From Saprospiraceae bacterium (GTDB lineage: Bacteria > Bacteroidota > Bacteroidia > Chitinophagales > Saprospiraceae): a DNA stretch of 64,000 bases. The notes below the pieces were generated by a model, which had not been told where the DNA came from, ran no database searches, and worked only from the letters and a program-made list of their open reading frames with translations. The translations under genes were made by a program, and so were the position numbers. Below, piece by piece: positions 56,126 through 63,000 of the stretch; position 1 is the first letter of the stretch; every line of letters begins with the position of its first letter. The stretch is taken from assembly GCA_027080725.1 (NCBI GenBank), contig JALWRC010000040.1, positions 1 through 64,000 on the forward strand, read 5' to 3'.

Positions 56126-57850
56126 TTAATAATCGATGGTCGAAAGCCCGGTATTGGCTCTTATACCGATAGAGCCGTAGAAGAACCCGGGGGATGGCCG
56201 GGCGGGGTCTTCAACCATTTCATACCTTCTCAAGAGCCTAACATCCAGATAGTACTGTTGGAGAAACATATAACTCAGATCAAGGGACAGAATATTGACC
56301 TTATGCAGGTCGCCCTGACAGGTGTAGTTGCCATATTGGGATACTCCGGACTTATGGCTGTTGAGAATATTGGCGCCATTATTTTCTCCGCGGAGATCCA
56401 GGCCTCTACATCCGGATATCCACCCGGCCCGGAAGGCCCATTTGTCAGAGGGCCGGTAGCTCGCTTGAAAGATCAACTCTTTGAAGTTGGCTCCCCAGGG
56501 ATGCGCCAGGGGTTGGTTGTAATGGGCATAACTGCGGATGCTATCCCTGTGCGTGTAGGTATAGGGGCGTACGGTATTGTATTCTACCCGAAGGTCAAGA
56601 TGCGCGATCCCCAATGCATCCGGATAAAACAAGCCGAGCTGTAGGCCGAACTTGTTGCCCCACCAACCTTTCTTGAAGTGGCGTATTTCGGGCAGGTTAA
56701 ATTCGTCGATCATAAGCTGCCCATAGAAGGTAAATAGGTGTGCGATATCCCAACGGGCATCTCCACCAATCAGGATATTGTCCGGGCTGCCGAGATTAAA
56801 TTCTACTGATCTGTAGAAAATAATCGGGTTGAGGTAAGAGAGTTCAAATCGGTTATTTCTGGAGTGGATGACCGCTTCGTAGAAGGCCACTTGCATCCCA
56901 AAAGGAAGGTTAAAGCCGAGGAGGTGCGCTGCCATGTATTTTTTGGGGAGTAGGGCATCATGGTTTAAATCCTGGCGGGTACGCGCAATCATGGAGGTGT
57001 AGAGGTTGCGATAGAAGACCGGACCAAAGGACCAATCCAATTGGCCGTAGAAGTAACTCTTGCCAAAATCCGATAAGAGCAAAGAGCGATATCCACTCCC
57101 GATAAAATGACGTCCTTGTCCGATTTGAACCCGGAAAGAAGGGGATAGCTGATACCCAAAATAGCCTTCGGAGTTGTTAAAATCTATGGCTCTTTGGTCC
57201 TTGAAGGGCCGGATGGTGAATTCTTTAAAAGAACCGGCAAATGGAACGGACTTGGTCTGCTCAAGGACAGCCCTTTCGTTGGGAAGAAGATGGCGTTGGG
57301 TCTCTACAATCCTCGAATAAAAGAAAAAACGGTGATCTACCGCTCCTTCGATCACAAAACCACGGGTGTTTTCTATTAAAGTGGACGGATCATTCTCTTG
57401 TACTATACCCGCGGAGGCTCTTAGTAAGGGATTGAGCTGAAAGGTATAGTTTTTTTCCTCCCATTGGAACATCGAGCCGTTGTAGGGATAAAAGTAGGAT
57501 CGCCAGCCTGTTCTTCTATCGGTATAAGGAGGATTCTTGAGCTTTCCTCCCAAGTAGAGGTTATACGATGCGAGGTTTTTGCTCCAATGGGCCAATGTGC
57601 TGTCCTTACCCCGGGAGGGCATTGACATCTGGTCCACAAAGCCATCATCTGTCAAGGTGCGGTAAAGGTTTTGATACTCTATTTCGCGTGAAAAGCCGGG
57701 AGGTGTTCTCTTGGTTTTTCCCTGTACAATCCATCCTCTCATCAGGTCAAAACCCCGGTTATACTCAGGGAGGAGGGGTGTTTGGGCATGCATGGCAGTC
57801 CACCATTTCATACCAAAAAAAAGAAGGAGCATCACTCGCCGAAGGTACAC
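56126..57850 (-). CDS. Wzi-like capsule assembly outer membrane protein
   Basis: 574 residues. Signal peptide (LRRVMLLLFFGMKWWTAMHAQ), then an outer-membrane barrel of about 550 residues rich in aromatic strands (GYFGYQLSPSFRVQIGQGRHFIGSGYRSL, in pieces; FKKGWWGNKFGLQLGLFYPD), as in the Bacteroidota 'capsule assembly Wzi' family. Wzi binds group 1 capsule at the surface; in Bacteroidota the substrate is unknown. Starts 2 bp after the end of lpxK, so it is translated from the same message as a lipid A gene. Two exact 13-mer copies: one in the signal peptide (GMKW), one near the C-terminus (RYEMV). Confidence 0.82.
   Translation of the reverse strand: MYLRRVMLLLFFGMKWWTAMHAQTPLLPEYNRGFDLMRGWIVQGKTKRTPPGFSREIEYQNLYRTLTDDGFVDQMSMPSRGKDSTLAHWSKNLASYNLYLGGKLKNPPYTDRRTGWRSYFYPYNGSMFQWEEKNYTFQLNPLLRASAGIVQENDPSTLIENTRGFVIEGAVDHRFFFYSRIVETQRHLLPNERAVLEQTKSVPFAGSFKEFTIRPFKDQRAIDFNNSEGYFGYQLSPSFRVQIGQGRHFIGSGYRSLLLSDFGKSYFYGQLDWSFGPVFYRNLYTSMIARTRQDLNHDALLPKKYMAAHLLGFNLPFGMQVAFYEAVIHSRNNRFELSYLNPIIFYRSVEFNLGSPDNILIGGDARWDIAHLFTFYGQLMIDEFNLPEIRHFKKGWWGNKFGLQLGLFYPDALGIAHLDLRVEYNTVRPYTYTHRDSIRSYAHYNQPLAHPWGANFKELIFQASYRPSDKWAFRAGWISGCRGLDLRGENNGANILNSHKSGVSQYGNYTCQGDLHKVNILSLDLSYMFLQQYYLDVRLLRRYEMVEDPARPSPGFFYGSIGIRANTGLSTIDY
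56214..56226 (-). repeat. GGTATGAAATGGT 13-mer, exact
   Basis: Exact copy, sense in the Wzi-like gene near its 3' end, read as RYEMV, followed by TGA out of frame. Confidence 0.9.
57802..57814 (-). repeat. GGTATGAAATGGT 13-mer, exact
   Basis: Exact copy, sense in the signal peptide of the Wzi-like protein, read as GMKWW, followed by GGA. Confidence 0.9.
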
Positions 57851-57852
57851 TG

Positions 57853-58920
57853 CTATATCTTATATTGAGTTAAAAAATCTTTTATGTATTGATCAAACCG
57901 GGGGCCATCATCAAATAAAAACGCCACTCTTAGAGGAAGTACAAATATAGGCAGATCTGTCTTTTGGAGAAAATCGTGATGTAAAAAGAGCCGGACGGCA
58001 TCCTTCTCCGTAGTGAGAATAATCTTATTTTCGGAGGGGATAGCATCAAAAGTATCCTTGATGTATTGCATATCCCGCGAAGTGTAGTAATGGTGGTCTT
58101 CGTATTCCAATGCTTTGACGAACCCCGCATTTTCAGCGATATAATCCATCAGATAATCCGTCCTGGCAATGGCAGTCACCAACAGGATATCCGTGTTTTG
58201 GTCGATGGGAATACGGTTTTCTGGGTGATACATGGCGTACGGTTGCTCGTATTGATACCGGCTAAAGAACACCTCCTGTCGGGGTGCTACGGACAGGGTC
58301 TCTTTCATCTTATTTGCATCTGCCCGGGTTAAATCGTGGGGACATTTGGACACAATGATAGCATCTGCCCGGGCGGCACCTGCGGGCCATTCGCGGAGCC
58401 GGCCTGAGGGAAGTAAAAAGTCGCGGGTATAGGGTCTGGCATATTCGGATAACAGCAAGTTGAGTGCGGGTTTGACCTCGCGATGTTGGAAGGCATCATC
58501 TAAGAGAACTACCTGAATATCCGGATGTGTACCCATTAGTTTGGGGATACCAAACACGCGGCTTTCGGAGACGGCGACTTTTACGTCATGAAACTTGAGT
58601 TTGTACTGCAGGGGTTCATCCCCTACTTCTTCGGCATTATGGGTAGGCAATACTTCGAGGTATCCGGAAGTCTTTCGCTTGTACCCCCGGCTAAGAATGG
58701 CGATAGAGATATAATGATTGAGCAGGTGGGTGAGGTATTCTACGTGTGGGGTTTTGCCCGTCCCACCGATGGCCAGGTTGCCGACACCGATAACGGGAAC
58801 ACTAAATGATACACTGTTAAGCAATTTTGCTCTGTAAAGCAAATTACGTATGGTTATCCCAATTCCGTACAATATGGAGAAAGGGGCAAGAAGGATTTTG
58901 ACGATGTAAGACCCGATCAT
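57853..58920 (-). CDS. lpxK: tetraacyldisaccharide 4'-kinase
   Basis: 355 residues. Phosphorylates the 4' position of the lipid A disaccharide at the inner membrane, using ATP. N-terminal membrane helix (about 5-22), P-loop VGNLAIGGTGKTPH, and the conserved LLDDAFQHREV and SKCPHD motifs. Length is typical. Leads an lpxK - Wzi-like (2-bp gap) - mutY - TPR run. The Wzi-like partner links lipid A synthesis with surface polysaccharide export. Confidence 0.94.
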   Translation of the reverse strand: MIGSYIVKILLAPFSILYGIGITIRNLLYRAKLLNSVSFSVPVIGVGNLAIGGTGKTPHVEYLTHLLNHYISIAILSRGYKRKTSGYLEVLPTHNAEEVGDEPLQYKLKFHDVKVAVSESRVFGIPKLMGTHPDIQVVLLDDAFQHREVKPALNLLLSEYARPYTRDFLLPSGRLREWPAGAARADAIIVSKCPHDLTRADANKMKETLSVAPRQEVFFSRYQYEQPYAMYHPENRIPIDQNTDILLVTAIARTDYLMDYIAENAGFVKALEYEDHHYYTSRDMQYIKDTFDAIPSENKIILTTEKDAVRLFLHHDFLQKTDLPIFVLPLRVAFLFDDGPRFDQYIKDFLTQYKI

Positions 58921-58982
58921 AACATGTTGATACTACTCCGAAATAATTCTTTTCGATGGGTATTGTTAGCTTAATTAAAAGA

Positions 58983-59013
58983 AAACCGCAGAGAAACAAA
59001 TCCTCTACGGTTT
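58983..59013 (-). terminator. terminator after the dodecin gene
   Basis: Stem AAACCG-c-AGAG / CTCT-a-CGGTTT (10 pairs and one mismatch) about 25 bp after the dodecin stop on the minus strand, followed by TTTTCTTTTAATT. Confidence 0.7.
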
Positions 59014-59037
59014 AATACTTTTATAAACTCAGAGCGA

Positions 59038-59238
59038 TTATTTGACTTCGAAAGTCAATTTGAGGGTTACTCTAAATTCTTTTACGTTACCGGATTTAAC
59101 CGTAACACTTTGATCTTTGACCCAAGCGGATTTGATTCCTTTGACAGATTTTGAAGCAGTAGCAACGGCCTTTTTAGTAGCATCTTCCCAACCTGTGGTA
59201 GAGCTTCCCATGATTTCGATTACTTTCATTACAGACAT
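59038..59238 (-). CDS. dodecin family protein
   Basis: 66 residues, the usual dodecin length. The fold is one helix packed on a three-stranded sheet, assembled as a hollow dodecamer that stores flavin or a similar cofactor. Recognisable features: VIEIMGSSTTGWEDAT, AVATASKSVKGIKSAWV and the final strand FRVTLKLTFEV, with the flavin-stacking Trp in KSAWVKDQ. Met4 (59229) could also be the start. A single gene with its own terminator; stress response is a common context but is inference. Confidence 0.93.
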   Translation of the reverse strand: MSVMKVIEIMGSSTTGWEDATKKAVATASKSVKGIKSAWVKDQSVTVKSGNVKEFRVTLKLTFEVK

Positions 59239-59388
59239 AGTATTCTTTTTTAGTTATGAAATGTTGTTGTATAGAATACTTTATTAACACTCGTGCATTA
59301 ATAATGTTTTTTTGAAAATTAAAAGAGGGCTTATTAAGGCTTTAGTATCCGAAATAATTTGTTGAATCTACTAAAAACTCCCGTCACC

Positions 59389-60648
59389 TTACAGGTGTAG
59401 ATTGTTTTTATGAAAGGTACCCAACACATGGCCGGGAAAGGTTTGGCCGATGAGCGGGCTGTTTTTTGATAGAGAAGCGATGTGTTTTTCTTCAAAAATC
59501 CAATGGCTATTGGGTCTAAACAAGGTAATTTCCGCTGGACTACCTTCCTCTAATAAGGGGACCCGTAGGCCCAATGCTTTTCTCGGATTATAGGCCAGGA
59601 TAGAAATGAGATCATCCAAGGGTACTTTGGATTTTGTGGCTTTTCGCAATACGGGGAAAAGCGTTTGGAGCCCGATAGCTCCAAAGTCGGCATAGGGAAA
59701 TTCGACAGCTTTTCCTTCGATTTCCACCGGTACATGATTTGACACGACGATATCTATAATGCCGGATTGGAGTGCTTGGAGCAAAGAGGCCCGGTCTCTG
59801 CCGGTGCGAAGCGGAGGGAACACTTTCCAATTGGTATCAAAGTGTTTGTTTTCCTCTTCTGTATAGGCTAAATTAAGGACAGGGACAGAAGCATATACAT
59901 CGAGACCCTTTTGTTTGGCTTTTCTCAGGAGTGGGATGGAGTGGGAGGAAGATATATTGTGAATCAAACAGCGGGATTCGGTGTACTCCGTCAAAGCAAT
60001 ATTGCGGTAAACTCTAATTTGCTCAGATACCGCGGGCAGGCCTTTCAACCCGAGCATAGCACTGACTTTACCTTCGTTAATAGTGGCGGAAGGAGCGATA
60101 GATACTCCTGAAGCATTGTCTATTAACAAACCCTCCATGCGTTTGAGGTACTGTAGAGCTAATAGTATGAGTTTGTCGTTATCTATGGCATGGCAACCAT
60201 CCGAAAAAGCGACGGCTCCTGCCCTGGCCAAATCCAATAATTCAGCCATTTCCTTCCCTTGGGCACCTACGCTCACGGCAGCGATGGGAAAAACAGATAC
60301 CGGCCGGCTTGTAAATCGCTCTTTCAAATAACCGATGTCCGCTTTATTATCCACTACGGGAAGGGTATTGGGGAAAGGAGCGATAGCTGTAAAGCCCCCC
60401 AAAGCGGCAGCTTTGGAGACAGATCGGATGGTTTCTCGAAACTCATACCCGGGTTCACCGATTTGCGTTCCGATATCCATCCATCCTACAGATACATGCA
60501 AATCGCTCATCTCTATCACCTTCGCTCTGGAAGTAAGTCCCCTGCCGATTTTCTCGATGATACCATCCTTAATCTTAATGTCTCTCACTTTCCGATTCAG
60601 TTTTGAATTCGGATGGATGATGGTAGCTTTTTTGATGAGTAAATCCAT
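59389..60648 (-). CDS. dihydroorotase-like protein lacking metal ligands
   Basis: 419 residues aligned to bacterial dihydroorotases along its length (VSVGWMDIGTQIGEPGYE, GGFTAIAPFPNT, LIHNISSSHS). The usual metal motif HxH before the EPG triplet is Gly60-Thr61-Gln62, the His pair of the TPHHL motif is Leu258/Asn259, and the catalytic Asp of DHAPH is Asn304 (SNHVPV). So the site is almost certainly inactive as a zinc dihydroorotase. Such pseudo-DHOases can be structural partners of aspartate transcarbamoylase, and similar ones are, as I recall, common in Bacteroidota. It starts 6 bp after the BatA-like gene, clearly co-transcribed. Confidence 0.85.
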   Translation of the reverse strand: MDLLIKKATIIHPNSKLNRKVRDIKIKDGIIEKIGRGLTSRAKVIEMSDLHVSVGWMDIGTQIGEPGYEFRETIRSVSKAAALGGFTAIAPFPNTLPVVDNKADIGYLKERFTSRPVSVFPIAAVSVGAQGKEMAELLDLARAGAVAFSDGCHAIDNDKLILLALQYLKRMEGLLIDNASGVSIAPSATINEGKVSAMLGLKGLPAVSEQIRVYRNIALTEYTESRCLIHNISSSHSIPLLRKAKQKGLDVYASVPVLNLAYTEEENKHFDTNWKVFPPLRTGRDRASLLQALQSGIIDIVVSNHVPVEIEGKAVEFPYADFGAIGLQTLFPVLRKATKSKVPLDDLISILAYNPRKALGLRVPLLEEGSPAEITLFRPNSHWIFEEKHIASLSKNSPLIGQTFPGHVLGTFHKNNLHL

Positions 60649-60654
60649 GATGGG

Positions 60655-62670
60655 TCAAATCTTCCAAAAACGAATAATCAATTGCTCGATGGCCAAGGCA
60701 ATTAGCGCAAAGATAAGGGCCCATTTCCACAATGGCCTACCTTTTTCCTTTTCTTCGACATATTGTTTAATATCGGTTGCCTTATAGCTTTGCAATACGT
60801 TGTATTCTTTTGCCATATCCTTTGGAGCTACGACATGAATATCAGACTCTCTTCTGTCATAGTTCAGTGCGACCTTGCTCACGTGTTTATCTCTTAGGGT
60901 CAAATCATAAATCCCTGCTTTTTTGAGGTAGTCCGAAACATTTATTTGTACGGTATTATGACTGGTTATATGTTTTGGGATGATATCAACATTTTGGTTG
61001 ACCAAGTGATAGACATCGTCTTCCGTTAGGTCCGGGTTGGTGATTTTTATCCATTCGCTTCTTCCAATGGTATAGGATAAAGGCGCAGAGGCACCCCCTG
61101 AAATAGCGGATTTAAACATGACGGGGACAAACAGTTCGGCATGGTTGGCCAAGGTGCTGTAAGGGGTCTTCAAGGGAGCAGCAATGAGGTAAACAAGTCC
61201 CGGCAGGGCAGAAGACTTAACCATGAAAGGCCTGTGATCTCTATAGGATAAAACGGGTTCGATGAAAGGTGCCGCATTGGGATGATACTGCAGGGAAGTA
61301 TGCGTTTGGAAGAGGGAGAGGCTGGGTTTTATTTTTGTGAAAACGTCGGAGAATATTTGTTCTTTATCGTTAATGTGAGAGACATCGCGCGCTTGGATAT
61401 CCCCTTTGGAGAGGGCTCCGGCTTTTAATGTTTTCAGGAGGGAATTATACGAGTCTATGTTGCCATCTTCTCTTGGAATAATCAAGATATTTTTCCCAGA
61501 TTGTGCGTAATTGGAAAGGGAGGTAATCATCCCGGAGGAGAACGCAGGCAACTCTTGAAGAACGACTAAATTATAGTCGGAAAGATGGCTATAATCTACG
61601 GAAGAGGCAGAGCGAAAATCGGCTTGAAATCCGGACAAACCCCGGTATAATGCTTTTATTTTGGCATTGGGCTGTTGGTCAAAAACAACGAGAATGCGAA
61701 TCTTGTCCGGCACGTTAAAAGCGATATGATAGGTATCATCAAAATGAATGGGGTAGTCGTTGACGGAGAGTTTGGCCGTCTGCCAACCGGAGTGTATGAT
61801 ATTCATTTCAAAAGTATCCAACCGGTCGGCTTCCCCGGGAAGGTCCAAGACTCCTATCGGCAAATCTTGTCCATCAAATTGGATAGATAACCGGACGTTT
61901 TCGACGATATCCGGGCCGGCATTCTCGATACGTACGATGAGTTTGTTGGAATGCCCTTTAAGGGGGATGGGTGTCTCAAACCATGCGCTATCGATAAAAA
62001 CATTTTGTTGCTGATGACTTTGAATGGGAATAATATTGACATGGAGTCCGGTATCGCTGACGGAAAAATCACTGGTAATGCTATTCTGGAAGTCGGACAG
62101 CAAATAGCTTGTCCTGTTGACCACATCTTCGGATTTGGTTATTCTGGATTGCTGGCGCACGATACTTTTGAGGGATTGGACGACCGGGGTGTAGTTAATA
62201 TTCTGGATGATATCCAGCGCATCACTTTGCTCGACCAAAAAGGGGCTTTGCCCTTCAAGATCGTTCGTAATAATATGGAACTTATCTCCCTGGTTGTAGG
62301 CATTCACCAGCTCGATGGCTGATTGTTTGGCTTTTTCGAGAAGAGGAATATCATCCGGTTTCGCCTGCATACTAAAGGAGTTGTCTATGAAGATACTGAC
62401 CGCTTGAATCCCTTGTTTGAAGTGGTTTTCCGGGGATATCACCGGATATGCAAAAGCCAGAATCAATCCGGTAAAGGCGAGTAGCCGCATGAGGAGCGTC
62501 AATAGATTCTTGAGGCGGGAACGCGCGCTGGTCTCCTCTTTTATCGACTTGAGATACTTGACGTTAGAAAAATGTACCGTCTTGAATCGTCTAAAATAAA
62601 AGAGGTGTATGATTACCGGTATCACCAGCAATGCAAGGGCCCAAAGTATTGATGGATATAAAAAGTGCAT
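60655..62670 (-). CDS. BatA-like membrane protein with vWA domain
   Basis: 671 residues. Two N-terminal helices (about 5-25, 55-77) with YPSILWALALLVIPVIIHLF and HFSNVKYLKSI, as in the BatA N-terminal family (TIGR02226-like), a vWA-like domain with a partial MIDAS (SIFIDNSFSMQ), long beta-rich regions and a C-terminal helix (LWKWALIFALIALAIEQLIIRF). Inner membrane with a large periplasmic or cytosolic domain; function unknown. Co-transcribed with the pseudo-dihydroorotase 6 bp downstream. Confidence 0.85.
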   Translation of the reverse strand: MHFLYPSILWALALLVIPVIIHLFYFRRFKTVHFSNVKYLKSIKEETSARSRLKNLLTLLMRLLAFTGLILAFAYPVISPENHFKQGIQAVSIFIDNSFSMQAKPDDIPLLEKAKQSAIELVNAYNQGDKFHIITNDLEGQSPFLVEQSDALDIIQNINYTPVVQSLKSIVRQQSRITKSEDVVNRTSYLLSDFQNSITSDFSVSDTGLHVNIIPIQSHQQQNVFIDSAWFETPIPLKGHSNKLIVRIENAGPDIVENVRLSIQFDGQDLPIGVLDLPGEADRLDTFEMNIIHSGWQTAKLSVNDYPIHFDDTYHIAFNVPDKIRILVVFDQQPNAKIKALYRGLSGFQADFRSASSVDYSHLSDYNLVVLQELPAFSSGMITSLSNYAQSGKNILIIPREDGNIDSYNSLLKTLKAGALSKGDIQARDVSHINDKEQIFSDVFTKIKPSLSLFQTHTSLQYHPNAAPFIEPVLSYRDHRPFMVKSSALPGLVYLIAAPLKTPYSTLANHAELFVPVMFKSAISGGASAPLSYTIGRSEWIKITNPDLTEDDVYHLVNQNVDIIPKHITSHNTVQINVSDYLKKAGIYDLTLRDKHVSKVALNYDRRESDIHVVAPKDMAKEYNVLQSYKATDIKQYVEEKEKGRPLWKWALIFALIALAIEQLIIRFWKI

Positions 62671-62677
62671 AGGTGCG

Positions 62678-62685
62678 CAAAGTTA
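62678..62685 (-). promoter_or_regulatory. -7-like element immediately before the BatA-like start
   Basis: Minus strand reads TAACTTTG, ending 7 bp before the ATG at 62670. A transcript starting about 7 bp downstream would be leaderless. No -33 TTTG at the right distance, so this is tentative. The rest of the 330-bp gap up to 63000 carries the atpB promoter element, one exact 13-mer and no gene. Confidence 0.35.
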
Positions 62686-62908
62686 TGAAAGGGTATGAAA
62701 TCGCAGCCTTCCCAAGGCAATTATTTTATAATTAGCATAAAGTTACATTGGCTCTGGAAAGAGTTTATTACATTCAAAACACCGAAAAAAACCTCCGTCT
62801 TCTCAATAATTTTCAAAGGCATAATTGTCAGATGATAAGGCTTCTGGTATTCTAATAAATAAGTAAAATATTTTGAGTGATTTAAACGGCTAATTGGCAC
62901 TTTAATTA

Positions 62909-62916
62909 TACCTTTG
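62909..62916 (+). promoter_or_regulatory. -7-like element before atpB
   Basis: TACCTTTG, an exact TANNTTTG match; the leader would be about 78 nt and would contain the exact 13-mer at 62948-62960. No good -33 element. Confidence 0.45.
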
Positions 62917-62947
62917 CGCTGATTTTCTGAAGCCTGTTCATTTTTTA

Positions 62948-62960
62948 GGTATGAAATGGT
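62948..62960 (+). repeat. GGTATGAAATGGT 13-mer, exact
   Basis: Exact copy in non-coding DNA, 40 bp before the atpB start and probably in its mRNA leader. Confidence 0.9.
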
Positions 62961-63000
62961 AAATTTTTCATATCTAAAAAACCAACTATAAAACCGGGAA

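Noticed and set aside
9163-62960. The 13-mer as an ordinary promoter or operator site
   Set aside because: Nine of ten exact copies are inside genes, several far from any start, in proportion to coding density.
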